A stretch of 64,000 nt of DNA from Chrysomallon squamiferum (GCA_012295275.1 CM022673.1:14496788-14560787); one strand, 5' to 3'; counted from the stretch's first letter, positions 12,135-25,374 are shown. The notes: generated by a model not told the origin, from the sequence alone. Numbers and translations: made by a program.

Positions 12135-12400
12135 TTTTAAAACATGTGAGAGAATGACAGACAGAGCCTCAGACAGAGAGACAGTGGACAGAATGACAAA
12201 CAGGCAATGTACAGACGTATATTAAAAGACATATAAAAAGAGATACAGCAGACATATAGACATATGGACAAACAAACACACATAGACAGACACAGATACA
12301 GACAGACAGGGAGGCAGCAAGACAGAGAGACAGACAGACAGTAAACAAAGAGAAAGGATATATAGACAGATAGATTATACAGAGAAACAGACAAACGTTT
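12135..12400. repeat. degenerate GACA/GACAGA repeat
   Basis: Purine-rich DNA in which GACAGA and ACAGACAG words recur imperfectly for about 260 bp. The overlapping minus-strand Cys/Leu/Ser frames are repeat translations. Confidence 0.75.
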
Positions 12401-12419
12401 CTGATGATATGTTGCATGG

Positions 12420-13375
12420 CTCATTGCAGATAACAGAGAAATATTTCGATTTTAAAATATATGTTTTGCAGCTGAGACAATGAATCTGCTAGAGCTAGAG
12501 TCCACGTTTCGACATTCTTCATTACTATTCAACAAAGTTTCTTTTTAAAACACACCATTTTTATACGTTATAGTGTATAGTTTTTAAAACACGGGACTGC
12601 ACAGTTTGACTGATATATAATGAATGAACGTGTTTAAAAGGTGAATGTAAACAAAGTTTGCTAGTTAAAGATTGGCAATGACTATAATATTCAGCTAATA
12701 AACAAAATGTATGTGTCTGTGGTGAAATCACTGCCGAATGTGAACTATTCTTTTAATTAAACTTCAGTTCACACTCAATAAAATAATTAAAATCACGCGA
12801 GATAAAACACACAGATGAAACGATTCGTGGTGGGTGCGTGTCAGTGGTAGTTTACCCACTCCATTGATCCACTTTCACGGATCTCATCTCGAGAGTCTTT
12901 TTTTTTTTTTTTTTTTTTTCTGTTTTGAAAATCCCAGTCTTTTCTTTTTTTCTTTTTTTTCATTTTGTGAGAAGCGATGAATGCAATACTCATTAGTTCA
13001 GCTTCTAAATTGCCTATTTTGTGATTTCGAGTAGAAAAAAACACCTCTGACGATAAGCCTACTTCTGCCAGCTAACAACAGCAGAGTGGCCATATTTCAG
13101 CGTGGAGGGACAACACGTCACTCTGATACTTTTATGAGAGGTATTACCGCCAACACCATATTGTCGTAGTGAGACTTGGCTAATTCTACTAACGGTACTT
13201 AAGTAAGCAATTTAGCGCACAGTTTCCAGTTACGTCAGTGAGATCCGTCAAAGAGGAGTTTCCGTCAACAATCATTGTCTCCCCTGTCGATATGATGACG
13301 TATTAATACTCTCAGTCTATCAGCACGGTTAATCACATTATTAGAAATCACATCTTAATGTATTTTTCTACTCAT
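12420..13375. other. unique noncoding with T tract
   Basis: No gene is seen. Poly-T patches at 12897-12919 and about 12942-12960. The 13060-13340 part is GC-richer and could be regulatory, but has no diagnostic motif. Confidence 0.45.
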
Positions 13376-13379
13376 TATA

Positions 13380-13442
13380 TAGACATGACACATACATACA
13401 TACATTCATATACATATGCATATATACAAACATATATATATA

Positions 13443-13473
<31 letters not shown>

Positions 13474-13800
13474 GTGAATGTGTGTATATATACATATACA
13501 CACACATATACAAATTCATACATACGTTCATATATACATACAGACTTGCGTACGTAGAAACGTACGTACGTACATATTTGCATACACACATACAGGCGCA
13601 CAGATAGATACATATTCAAAAAGACATACTGATAGACTATGGTGCCGATATAGTGCACCATAAATATTTTTAAAAAAGGAAATAGAAAAAGATAAAAAAA
13701 AAAAAAAAAAAAAATGTGGTTGAGAAAAAGAAGAAAAGGTATATATATAAAAAAAAAGAACAAACAAGAAAAATGAACCTATTTGACACTATTATTAAAG
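13380..13800. repeat. ACAT/AT/GT microsatellite complex and A-rich tail
   Basis: ACAT repeats from 13390, a GT core at about 13442-13490, further ACAT/ACGT tetranucleotides to about 13600, and A-rich DNA at 13675-13780. Six overlapping open frames on both strands are repeat artefacts. Confidence 0.9.
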
Positions 13801-14639
13801 GTCATAGTTTAGACCTGTAAAGAAAACGGTGTCAGCTGTTAGTAATATTTTGTAAATGTTAGCTCGCTTAAACAAGTGTGTTCTCGCATCAAACAAAACG
13901 TTTTCATTTGCGCATCTGTCTTCTTCAAACTGTTTTCATCTCAATCACTTCATTTAATAACCGACGTCAGTTTAGCGGAATTTTGTAAACTTACAGTACG
14001 GCTTATAAATAGACGTTTGAAACCTTGCTCATATTACTCGTATTTACCAATCAAATTGACCCTGATTTTCTTCTACGTTTTTCGCATGTGATTGACACGT
14101 GATGAGCCTGCATGGCAGAATTAGCACACCATACCTCATTTCGATTGGCATTATGACAAAAGTGATCCAATACCAAAGGCATTTTTTTTTTTTTTTTTTT
14201 TTTTTTAAATCGATAATACAAATTGTGAAATCTCAAAGTGGGATGCAGCCTCGATTGTTTATACGTTTTGCAGTCAGCTTTAAGAATAGAGACTCTGATA
14301 CTGAAAGTGGGGGGTTTTAAAATCGTATCCTGAAGCAAACCCTTACAGCCGATAAATGAAGATATTTAAAACCGGTACTTTAACTCTTCTAAGTAAATCA
14401 TTTTACAAATTAATTTAGAAATTTGAGAACTGCAGTAACACGTGAATACAACATGTGTATTTCATTAGAATTTGCCTTGACAAGTTCGGATAGAGAAATA
14501 ATCTTCAAAAGATGAATATCTTTGCAATAAAGAAAATACAGCTGCAAAACATTTCATTTGCTTCTTTCTTTTTTTTTTTCTTTATTATACAAATTACGTG
14601 AGTAGACGTTTGAATTGAAGACCTTTGATAAAAATAAAA

Positions 14640-14640
<1 letters not shown>
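13801..14640. other. unique noncoding with T tract
   Basis: A pure T tract at about 14181-14206 and otherwise unique AT-rich DNA. Frames of 71-95 codons on both strands overlap one another and the T tract; none is convincing. Confidence 0.45.
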
Positions 14641-15330
<690 letters not shown>

Positions 15331-15858
15331 ATAAAACAATTTTTTAAAATTATATATATAAAAAAAAATGTTTATACAAAGTTAAATCACTTAGCAAGTT
15401 TTCACGTTCTAAAAACTTAAAAAGTGAAAAAACTGAAAATAAAAAAATAATATTTTCTTTACAAAGTCAAAAGTGTGAGATGCAGCTAACGTATATTTAT
15501 TTATTTGTTTGTTTCTTTGTACCCATTTTAACAACAACACCAATAACACAATCAAACCACAACAACGATGACGATAGTAATAACACTAATAATAGTAGTA
15601 GGAGTAGTAGTAGTTGAAGAAGCAACTGCAGTAGCTGTAGTAATAATAAAGTAAATATAACAATTACAATAACAACACTACTACTATTACTACTACTAAC
15701 AATAGTAATAAATAATAAATATAATCTTTGAATAGATGCTAGTATAAATAAGAACTCTCGTGTTTTTTTTTTTTTGTTGATGACGTAATAACAGAAACCG
15801 GACTACAGTTGTACCATGCAGCAGCATCTTTATTTCGAATAAACAATAAAGCGTCGGT
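15331..15858. repeat. AT-rich with degenerate AAC/ACT/AGT triplets
   Basis: Degenerate triplets at about 15530-15720 in AT-rich DNA; no gene is seen. Confidence 0.7.
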
Positions 15859-15859
15859 T

Positions 15860-15911
<52 letters not shown>
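15859..15911. repeat. (TA)n(TG)n compound microsatellite
   Basis: TA run of about 18 bp joined directly to TG run of about 35 bp. Confidence 0.95.
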
Positions 15912-15913
<2 letters not shown>

Positions 15914-15937
15914 ACGTTTCCCGAGCAACCAAATGAA

Positions 15938-16012
15938 TGACGTCATCCAACCTAACAGCATACCAACTAAACCGCTCATTTGGTGCTATTTCATTGGTCC
16001 GCCGTAACCAAT
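15938..16012. promoter_or_regulatory. CRE plus paired CCAAT boxes, promoter-like module
   Basis: TGACGTCA at 15938-15945 is a perfect CRE palindrome. ATTGG at 15993-15997 and CCAAT at 16008-16012 form an inverted pair, the arrangement bound by NF-Y in many animal promoters. CRE and NF-Y within 75 bp is a common promoter pairing. No TATA box, donor or open frame follows, so any transcript is unknown. Confidence 0.35.
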
Positions 16013-16019
16013 CAGCTGT

Positions 16020-16980
16020 GACTTACTGAGATGGAGAATGATACATTTCAGAATTGGAGAATAAGCAGATCAGTATCCTTATGATATTAACAAAAACAAA
16101 TATTTTAATGTGTTCTTTTTCTTTTTCTTTATTACTTTTTTTGTTTTTTACTCATATAATTTTTTCCAGCATTCGTTTCTTCGTGTAATGCAACTTACTT
16201 CACTGAATTTACAATTCTTTTCTTCGTTTATGCTAACGCAGAACAACAAAAAAAAAAAATAAACATCCTACATCACTGCTGAAAACATTTTATAAAATGG
16301 CACAGTGTATAAAAAAAAAAAAAAAAAAAAAAAAAGAAATTGAAAGAAATAATAAATAAAGAAATAATAAATAAAGAAATAAATAGCTTTTCTTGTCTCT
16401 TTATTTTTTCTTTGTTTCTTTCTTCTGCTTTGTATTAATGTTTAACGAAGAGATTTATTTTTCATGTCTGAAATGTAATTCAAACATCACTTGGATTCTA
16501 AATTAGGTTTTTATACCATTTCATTGTAAATATATTTTAATAATAATAAAAAGATAAAAAAAAAAAAAAAAAACGTCAATTACAAATATTCTGGAGAATC
16601 AACAAAGAATGATGTGTTATTTGGAAGTAAATATGTTTTTGTCACGCGTTTTCTTGTCTAAATCTGAAATATGACAAACCCTAATCGCAAATATATTGTT
16701 TAGCTGTGAATGTTGGTTATTTATTTAGTTTTAAATGTGATATTATGTTGGATTTAAACTCTTAAACTCTAATAAGAGACTGTGATGTCGTCACTTTGAA
16801 TTTGTTTGTTTGTTTGTATGTTTGTTTATTTGTCAATTTTTCATTTATTTTTGAATCAAAAGTTATGCCAAACATCCCTTGAACACTATCAAGACAGAAC
16901 TATGGTTTTAATCTTAATGTAAGTAAAATAATTTATTTATTTGTTTATTTTTTTTTTAAACTGAGACGTTATTATGACAC
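16020..16980. other. AT-rich noncoding
   Basis: No gene is seen. Poly-A patches at about 16248-16258, 16311-16335 and 16555-16573, and GTTT/ATTT runs near 16800-16860 and 16930-16960. Confidence 0.6.
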
Positions 16981-17300
16981 TAACATCTCTTGAACTGACA
17001 ACAGAGAGCGGCGGTAAATGTGATTCCGTAATTAAATGATGTCACATCGCGTGCTGTGACGTGTTACGAGTTAACCCTTCCTGTGACAAGTCTTCAGACT
17101 AATATTAACATGACATGACTTCAGCCTTGACAAACAGAAATCTCTGTACTTATTACATTTCTTACAGTCGTTTGCAAATCCCCGAACGGCAACCGGCAAT
17201 TTGCGCGCAAAATAGCCAATTTTCTGTCTTTACGTAGTTTCCCCCATAGCTGTCAGCGCTCCACCTGATTAAGAATTGTGAGTGCATGAGCGAAGTCCTG
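16980..17300. promoter_or_regulatory. unique island with octamer, E2F-like palindrome and CCAAT
   Basis: TTTGCAAATC (17171-17180) is an octamer/POU-like word. TTTGCGCGCAAA (17200-17211) is a perfect 12-bp palindrome close to the E2F consensus. CCAAT follows within ten bases. The cluster resembles a proximal promoter or enhancer, but no exon is recognised beside it. Confidence 0.3.
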
Positions 17301-18188
17301 TCTATTGTCGTATGTTACTTACACGTTGTTACTTTCTGTTAAAAAAAAATATTCTGTATGTTTATTTTATTTTAGCTGTATAGTCGTCCCATATCGTATA
17401 AGTTCTGTAGTGGAAATATTTAAAAACAACAGCAAAAACTTAATAAATATTGTAGAATGCTGGTTCATTCAAGGACACTTTGAACTAATTTTATTCATAA
17501 ATAACTTTAGCCGCGTTTATACCTAGGTTGCCAAGTTTGTTTGGTTGTTTAAATCTTTATTTAATATTTAATTAGCACTGATAAATTCCAAATTAAGAAT
17601 ATAAATACGAAAGACACATATTTAATTTCAACAACAAGTCATCAAACTAAATATAAACTTGATTAATTTCTCTTCATTTTTTGAAAACATTCTCAACACA
17701 ATCTCTTTGTAACCTAAGCATTTCTGTAAAACAATGATGGATTTTTAACAACAAAAGTCAGCTTTTTTTTTTTTTTTTTTTTTTACCGACTGTGTTTTTC
17801 TTTCTGGACGTGCGAAGTTAAACGTCGAATGCAATTTTCCCAAGAAATTGCTAAATTAAGGACATAACGCCTGTATTACCGGCAGTGAGCGGAAAACCTC
17901 GCCCCAGGCGCCTACCGCTGCGACAGTGTGCACCATTTGTCTCTGTGGTAATCCACTTAACTGATCCCACTCTTCCAACTTTACCAGCTTTTCTTGATAT
18001 TTCCTCTGTGTGTGTGTGCGTGTGTTGTGTGCGCGCAAGTTTTTGTCTACGCATATACTTGTAATATAATCTAACCCATCTGTTAGTCCATTCCACAACA
18101 CACCCGTCCATCCATGAAAAAGTGTGTAAGTCAGTCTTCCTGTCCTTCTTTATATGTATATTCACACATATGTATGTCTTACTGTCTG
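17301..18188. other. unique AT-rich noncoding
   Basis: T tract at about 17763-17784. Frames of 73-104 codons occur but lack any recognisable motif. GTAAGT-like and acceptor-like words on the minus strand near 17314-17340 frame only 13 bases and look accidental. Confidence 0.45.
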
Positions 18189-18189
18189 C

Positions 18190-18282
<93 letters not shown>

Positions 18283-18340
18283 AATCTATCTGTCTGTCTA
18301 TCTATCTATCTATCTGTCTATCTATCTATCTATCTATCTG

Positions 18341-18375
<35 letters not shown>

Positions 18376-18376
18376 G
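18189..18376. repeat. (TCTA)n microsatellite
   Basis: About 190 bp of TCTA tetranucleotide, pure in the first 90 bp and interrupted by TCTG units later. Tyr-Leu-Ser-Ile frames in all three phases are artefacts. Confidence 0.97.
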
Positions 18377-18639
18377 ACTGTCTGTATATATGTCTGTCTG
18401 TTTATCTAATCGACTGACAGATGATTTGTTTTTTCACCTGTTTGTCACTTTTTGACTCTCTCTGTCAGTGTGTCTGTATTCTTATCCTCTGCCCCCCTCC
18501 CCCCACACAGAAGCAGACGATTCCCTCCCATAAGACAAGAACAACAGATGAAAGTAATTTATAATAATTTTTTATTTCTACATTGACATTGTCACAGTGA
18601 CTTGTATGAGAGAACACAATGATCTTAGTCTGTGAATAT

Positions 18640-18896
18640 ATATATATTTTTTTATTATTATTTTTTTTATTATTATTATTTTTTGATGAGTTTCTTATTT
18701 GTCTGTGATTACTGGCGTCGAGGACAACTCGTTTGGAAATGATACACAATTACATCATGGAAATAAAATAAAATAAAAAGCAAAGAATGTTTATATATAT
18801 AAAATGAAGCAATTAAAATATTAAATGTTTAATTAAATAATAATAATAATAATAATAATAATAACGATAATAATAATACAAATAATACTAATAACG

Positions 18897-18953
<57 letters not shown>

Positions 18954-18990
18954 GAAGTAACAATAGTAATAATAATTATAATTAAAAAAG
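18640..18990. repeat. TTA and AAT microsatellites
   Basis: TTATT patch at about 18650-18685 and an AAT array at about 18837-18952 with ACG interruptions. Confidence 0.9.
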
Positions 18991-18999
18991 AAACCAGGT

Positions 19000-19660
19000 C
19001 TTCAGAGTGTAAGTTTTTCTTCAGGGAAGACTTTGTAATAGATGAAGACTGGTTTTGTAAAGCGGTGCGCTGTGGCCTGAGTTACAGTGGATGCAACTTG
19101 GTACTCGGTGTGGGGTTCTGACTGCAAACTCGATACTCGATCTGGACTGAGCCGGTAACTCCAGCGTACTCCGGAGTAAACGTTACAAAGTGGAGCAAGC
19201 CGCACGAACTGCACCAAGTAAAATGAGTGCAAATTGATATAATTATCCCGAAGTCGTTCACTTAAAATAATCACATTTGTGGTTTTCATGAATTTTTTTT
19301 TTTTTAAATTACACATTAGAAGCGAAGTGTAGTTTGTTGGTTATTTAACAAATAAAATAATCACGTGAAATTACACTCAAAATTAAAGGTTTAAAATCGT
19401 AATTTGTCAAAACATTTGTTACCGAAGAGTCTGGCCACCTCAGAAGTTATTTCAATGAACGGCTGTTTGATTAATTTCTCTGACGTAAATATGCAAATCC
19501 AGATACACGTGCGTTATCGACAACTGTTGTTAATTTATGTGACACGCAGTCTTGTTGTTGTAAACATCAAGTATTGCGTTACGAAATCAGATCTATGTAG
19601 TCATTACACGTGGCGTCGTATAACTTGATTTTTCCCGTGCACGTGAAATCAATGTTAAAT
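19000..19660. other. unique islands, no gene called
   Basis: Two GC-richer islands (19000-19260 and 19390-19650) separated by AT-rich DNA. The first carries a 104-codon minus-strand frame without recognisable domains; the second contains the octamer ATGCAAAT at 19491-19498 and several ACGT words. Coding cannot be excluded but is not supported. Confidence 0.25.
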
Positions 19661-20281
19661 AAACGTAATATGACTCGGTCAATAAATGAAATTATTTCAA
19701 ATTTATAACATTAGCTATGGGTAATGACACGATATTTATTATTTATTTTTTTATTTATTGTTATTTGTTTTCGCTAATATTGACGTTTTAATGCGCTTTA
19801 TCAAAATAATGTTTCTACTGTGGCTTGTTTGTTATATGAAATATTTGATTTTATATTTTAGAACACGGTTAATATGTAAATTAAAAGACTACTTGAAAGT
19901 CGGAGAATTAATTGTACATACACAAACGCGCGCGTGTGTAATTTATATAATAGTAGAAAAGAAATTAAATACAAAGTTGTGACATAGCTGTATTTAATAT
20001 GGCAGTGTTTGATAAACGTGTATTTAAAACGCTAACACGTTGAAGACTAATAGATGTTTGACAGTAATGTGTAGTTAGCAATTCTTACACGAAACACCAA
20101 TGTCTTCTGTCACCGCCTGCTTTAAAATATTAACACAAAAGTGATTTTCAAAACAAAAAAATATTCATATTGCAAGTAAAATACGCGTCATCCATTGTAC
20201 AACTAATAAAAGAATTAATGTATTAAACAATACTTCTTACACAAAAAAAGTAAATAGATATGTATAAACTGAAAGTTTTAA
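19661..20281. other. AT-rich noncoding
   Basis: No gene is seen; low-complexity AT-rich sequence. Confidence 0.55.
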
Positions 20282-20344
20282 GTATTGAATAACCATGCAA
20301 TGGTATATATAAATATATTATTATTATTGTTGTTGTTGTTGTTG

Positions 20345-20391
<47 letters not shown>

Positions 20392-20562
20392 GAGATGATG
20401 ATGATGATACCAATAATAATAAAAATAAAGATATAAAAATAAAAATAAATAAATTAATTAATAAAAGAAAATCACATAAAAGAAAAAAGTATGGATTCAT
20501 GTTTTAATGTATTAAATAACTATGAAATTAACTATATATATATATACATACACATAATAAGG

Positions 20563-20631
<69 letters not shown>

Positions 20632-20720
20632 GAGATAATGATGATAGCAACAATAATAAAAAAAAATAAATAAATAAAAGAAAAAAGTATTAAATAACCA
20701 AGCAATTAGCTGTATCAAAG
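20282..20720. repeat. tandem duplication of about 200 bp carrying TTA microsatellites
   Basis: The phrase GTATTRAATAAC starts at 20282, 20509 and 20687. In the first two copies it is followed by a TTA array (about 20319-20391 and 20563-20631), then AGAGATRATGATGAT, an AAT/AAAT patch and AAGAAAAAAGTAT. The third copy is truncated. The microsatellite was therefore duplicated together with its flanks. Confidence 0.75.
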
Positions 20721-21060
20721 TAAACATCTGTGATCTGAGTTTTTACTGACGGGTTTACTCAGATTAATTATAAAGTTTCATGTCTTATTGACGCCAACCG
20801 ATTATTTTTTTATCCATTTTTTTTTTTTTTTTTATCGCGAAGAAGACTGCTTGTGGTTTGAGTTACATTCTGTTAATTATTAATCGATTTTGATAAATAA
20901 AACATTTATATCTTTTCCACCTTTACTTGTTTCATTGACTATCACAGTTTGAATGTTTTAATTTTGTTACACAGGTTTTATTACAGCATGAATATTTAAA
21001 ATTAATTTAATTCTACAGTAGAAAATATCTCTCTCTCAGTGTATCCCTGCTATTGTGTAC
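20721..21060. other. AT-rich noncoding
   Basis: T tract at about 20816-20833; no gene is seen. Confidence 0.6.
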
Positions 21061-21220
21061 ATGTATGTTTTACTCTGTATAAATGTTTGTGTACACACAT
21101 ACATAATACATAAATTCACACACAAACAAACATAAAAACATATTTACATATATATACATAAATACATTTTTACATACACACACATACATACATACATACA
21201 TACATATACATATACATATG
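21060..21220. repeat. ACAT-type microsatellite
   Basis: Imperfect CATA/ACAC repeats, most regular at about 21178-21220. Confidence 0.85.
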
Positions 21221-22897
21221 AGTTTGTTGTTATGGATACATGTTAAGTATAATTGTTACTATAATGAGATACTTTCATACTGTACTAAATGGTTATTTAC
21301 GATGAGTGTAAGATTATTTAATCAAGTATATTTCATATCTGATTATCAAAATAAATCCATTCAGTCATTATTTAATTCTCAAACCATTCCATCGTTTAGA
21401 GTCGCCATCATAATCATGAACTGCGTAATTCCGACATTGCCCTAACGTCGTACGGTATCTCTAAAGAAGAAAATACAATTTGAAATTATTATTATTATAT
21501 TTATTCAGTATCTGGGGACTGGCGTAGTGAGATTCCTATCTTATTTAAATGTTTTGATTACCCAGCCGTGTTTGTTTTATAAAATTCTTAATACTAATTT
21601 TCGTCGATGGTCAACAGAGCGTGGACACAAAAAAAAATAAAAATAAAATAAAAGCAGAGAAAATCCCAACAGACAAATCCCAAATCACTTGTTGTAAATG
21701 TGGACAAAACCTCTAACTTAACACAAAAATATACAAAAACATTACTAGCATGACTCGTAGTAAGTTTCTGAAACAAAAATTCATGAAGAAATAAAAAATA
21801 ATAATAAAAAAAAAACAGTCCCTTTTCTATCAACTAACACTTCTCAGAAAGAAATGACTGCTTTTATTTTATTTTTTTCTCAACAATGCAACTCATCCTT
21901 ATACCCCTGCAGATGACTACATCCTGTAAGTACTTTATACCAACTGCTGTTCAAGCTTAAATATATTAAACATCCAAGCATGATACTTCTTGATGTGCAA
22001 GTTTCTTTGTTTTTAATGAAAGCAAACACGTTATGGTCAGTAGTAACAGTTGTTTGTAAACTTATTATCCAGGCACGGAGAAAGTCAAGTCACATTTCAT
22101 TTCTAAATGTTGCTCAGATTAGTTGGGAAATTTGTCATTTGGAATTTTTTCTTGGGTACATCCAAAATTTCTATCAAGAAAACGAGTGAAATGGTCGACT
22201 CAAAAGGGTCCAAAACATTCCACTTATCTCAGAAATGTTGTCAAAGGAATCAGTTTAAATCTTTTCAGAATATACGCAATATATTTTTTTTTTTTTTTTT
22301 TTTATTCTCTCTCTTGTTTTTCCCATTTTTTTCAAAGTGACGGACCTTCACCTTCGCTGGTTATCACAGACCACGATATGCGATAGCAATTAAGCTTAAT
22401 CCAGCACAGTCAGTTTAATCTACTGGAGATTTGTTAGAGGCAAATATTCAATTTATTACTTTTTTTCTAAAGTTCTCAGATTACTGTCGGATATTGTTAA
22501 AGAAAAACAATTTGTGTTGAATCTAATCTTCAGTATTAAAAACATTTAACAATGGTTTATTCTTTTGCGGCTTTTACCTAATATTTCCTCTTATAGAAAA
22601 TTAATTATTTCACAGAACAGCGATAACAAACAGAGACTTATCTCTGCATCTAGACTCTTACACTGGGTATCTTTTTCTGTCTCTCGCTGTCTACAGTCAG
22701 TCAGAAACATCACATTTGACTGAAAGACTGTGAAAACTTTCAGATTAGAAGATTTCTAACTCAATGCAGAAGACTGACACAAACACATCCTCTCACACTG
22801 AACAGTCGTAAACTTTACTCATTTCAGTATCAACGTTTAATTGTTTCTTTATTTTTGTTCTGTACATACGATTTAAAGAGCACTATAAATACAAACA

Positions 22898-22899
<2 letters not shown>
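21221..22899. other. unique AT-rich noncoding
   Basis: No gene is called. T tract at about 22286-22303. At 21913-21925 thirteen bases lie between an acceptor-like CCCCTGCAG and a donor-like GTAAGTACT; this is treated as a weak observation. Frames of 69-87 codons have no recognisable content. Confidence 0.45.
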
Positions 22900-22988
<89 letters not shown>

Positions 22989-22989
22989 T
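22900..22989. repeat. (TC)n(TA)n compound microsatellite
   Basis: TC at 22900-22966 joined to TA to about 22989. Confidence 0.95.
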
Positions 22990-23039
22990 AGAGTGTTTTT
23001 TTTCTCAAAAGTAATACTTTTTTCTGTCTACTTACATAA

Positions 23040-23145
23040 AGATCCATTCACCTACCACCCGGCCAATCAGTCAACCAACGAACCAAACAACCACCCACCT
23101 GCCTACCTACTTACCTACATACCTGCCTACCTACCTATCAGCATC
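23040..23145. repeat. CCAAC/CTAC degenerate tetranucleotide
   Basis: Pyrimidine-rich imperfect repeats (ACCAACCAA then CTACCTACC). Confidence 0.75.
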
Positions 23146-23920
23146 TGTAAGTACTGCTAAAAACCTATCTTAACAACAATACATGACTGTACTTACTTTT
23201 CAGCTTACAAACTGTCTGTCTGTCCTATTGATATCTGTTATTGAATACACACTAATGTAGTTTATTTAAACGGCTAAGCAGATTTCTTAAGCACACTAGT
23301 GTTAACGTACTGGTGTGTAGATAAACACGTGTGTCTAGTTAAAAGGAAATCTATTGTCAGCTCATCACACATGGCCGGTCTTCTTGTACAAGAAGATTTT
23401 CTGTCTGTCCACGTGATTTGCTCCCAGTACTCGTACAAACACAATTTATATGATTACGTGACAAAAGTACATTTCTGACGCCATTCAGACTCAGACGGGA
23501 CAGCTCTGTCGCAGACGTGTTGATTGCGGCAAATTTCACATCACAAACAACAGCACAACACTCTTGAAAACGGTTTGAATTTGCACGCCATTCAGATGAG
23601 ATCCCGACAACATCTCCTATCAGAGAAGAATCACAAGAAAAATTAACCTAATCGTTTGGTATTATTATACAGAGAAAACAAAAATATCCCAGCTTATTAT
23701 TTAGAACTGTATTATGTAATGTAGACATACTGTCACTTTCTGCGTATGTTTCTATGTGTCTGTCTGTCTGTCTGCCTCGGTGAATATGTATGTCTGTGCG
23801 CGTCTAGTCCTTTCTTATTTTTCTTTGCTTTCTTATATTCGTTTTGAAGGTTTCTAATTCTGTGAGTTAATGTAATATTAATTTCGTAAATTGTTGAACA
23901 GTCCAAAAACAACCAACCAA
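23146..23920. other. unique noncoding, GC-richer core
   Basis: 23340-23620 is ordinary-complexity DNA with E-box CACGTG near 23410. No frame is convincing. Confidence 0.4.
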
Positions 23921-23995
23921 TAAATAAATAAATAAATAAATAAATAAATAGAAGAAAAGAAAAGAAAGAGAAGAAAAGTCAAATAAAAGATTCTA
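23920..23995. repeat. AAAT repeat and purine tract
   Basis: AAAT array at about 23919-23950 followed by GAAAA-rich purines. Confidence 0.85.
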
Positions 23996-24860
23996 GACAA
24001 CTCTTTACGTGCCTAGAGTCTTTACAGTTTTTAGAGTCAGTGAAAATTGATGGCGCAGATTTCTAGGTTAAAACGAAATAAAAGTGTGACTTAATCAGTC
24101 CCATGTCAGAAGTGTAATGCCTGAGAGCAAAGTGCGAAGACGGTTTTATGAGAACTGTAATTTTATTTTTAACAAGATGGTGCGCCTAAAATTGGAGTAA
24201 TTTAACACAGACAGCACACCTTGAACAAGATGTCCTTGACTGCATTTTGACTGTGTCGCTAACAACAATTTTCAGACTGACACCAGAACATCTCCGACTG
24301 TTTATATCTCTCGGATCACAGAGAGGGAACTGAAGGCTAAGACTGGAGATGTCTGAAAGAAACTAGTTTTGAAGAAATCAAAAAAGTTTGGAACAAAATC
24401 CGACTGAATGTGAGTGGAGGGGAGTCACCGATATCTTTTTAACAAAAACATTAACGTAAATAAAGCTTATCTTGTTTTGCTTTTCATTCGTTATTATGAT
24501 GATGTCATTATTTATATGGTTTTACCTGCATAACTGTAAATAAACAAATAAATCACAAATGCTTATTAGTGCTAAAATACTGTTAATGATAATATGATCA
24601 TTATTGATGCCGTAATCAAATAGAACTTGGCTGACTGTTATTTATTTATCTATTTATTTATACGTATGTTTATTTATCTCTTTAAGCGATTTGTATTTTA
24701 TGTTGTTTATTTTTCTTTAAACAGTGTCAGTTTGTTAATCTTGTCAGAACATTTGTTTTTTTTAAAAAATGCATACAGCTCTAATCATTCCGATCTTCTT
24801 CTAAATCAGCCAAATAAAATTAGATGGAGTGAATCTGTCTTTTTTTAAAAAAACATTTCC
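23996..24860. other. unique noncoding stretch
   Basis: Ordinary sequence at 24000-24480 then AT-rich DNA. No gene is recognised. Confidence 0.45.
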
Positions 24861-24943
24861 AGCAGTTGTGAAAAGAAATGCTCCGAGTAACTAAAGCAAA
24901 CAAAGCCGTGGGCTGAAGTCATTTAGGCTACGTTATCAGTCAG

Positions 24944-24951
24944 TATAAAAG
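24944..24951 (+). promoter_or_regulatory. TATA-box candidate
   Basis: TATAAAAG in a unique island (24860-25160). A start about 30 bp downstream would fall near the pyrimidine-rich TTTCTCAACAC. No exon or donor is recognised after it, so this is a motif-only call. Confidence 0.2.
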
Positions 24952-25374
24952 TTGACATTTGCAACGAGATTGTTTCTCAACACTTTCTGTGAAAACTCTG
25001 GTGTTCTTTGAAGTTATTTAATATTTTCTAACAAGTCAATGTTTGAAAACGATCTCGTGTTTTCTCAAGCCTCAGCCCAAAACCTGTTGACATTGGTGAA
25101 CGTCAGTCGATGTTTTCAATCGTCAGTTCACTCGTGTATGTGTTTGCTGTTTGACTAACTTCTTCCTCAGATCCATACTTCAAGTCTCTGGCGATCGAAT
25201 CTGGTCCTAACGCGACGAGTGTCCGGTCCGTACTGGTCATTATTGTCACATTTATTGTCCACTGACCTTCGTCCGTGATTATTGGGCTGTCTACGCCGGC
25301 GCAGCAAGTCAGAATAGTACTCTACCCACGTTACAAGAATTAAAAAACAAAATACTGTCACGACTATTGCTGAA

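Noticed and set aside
17314-17345. Minus-strand microexon of 13 bases between T-rich acceptor and GTAAGT donor
   Set aside because: The acceptor tract is simply a poly-A stretch read in reverse. It shows how easily tiny acceptor-donor pairs arise by chance here, and tempers confidence in other microexon calls.
18154-18417. CRISPR-like or other regular array
   Set aside because: A plain TCTA microsatellite with no spacers; the sequence is eukaryotic in character.
19002-19316. 104-codon minus-strand frame in a GC-richer island
   Set aside because: No recognisable domain, and its ends fall in A/T tracts. Left as an unannotated island rather than a gene.
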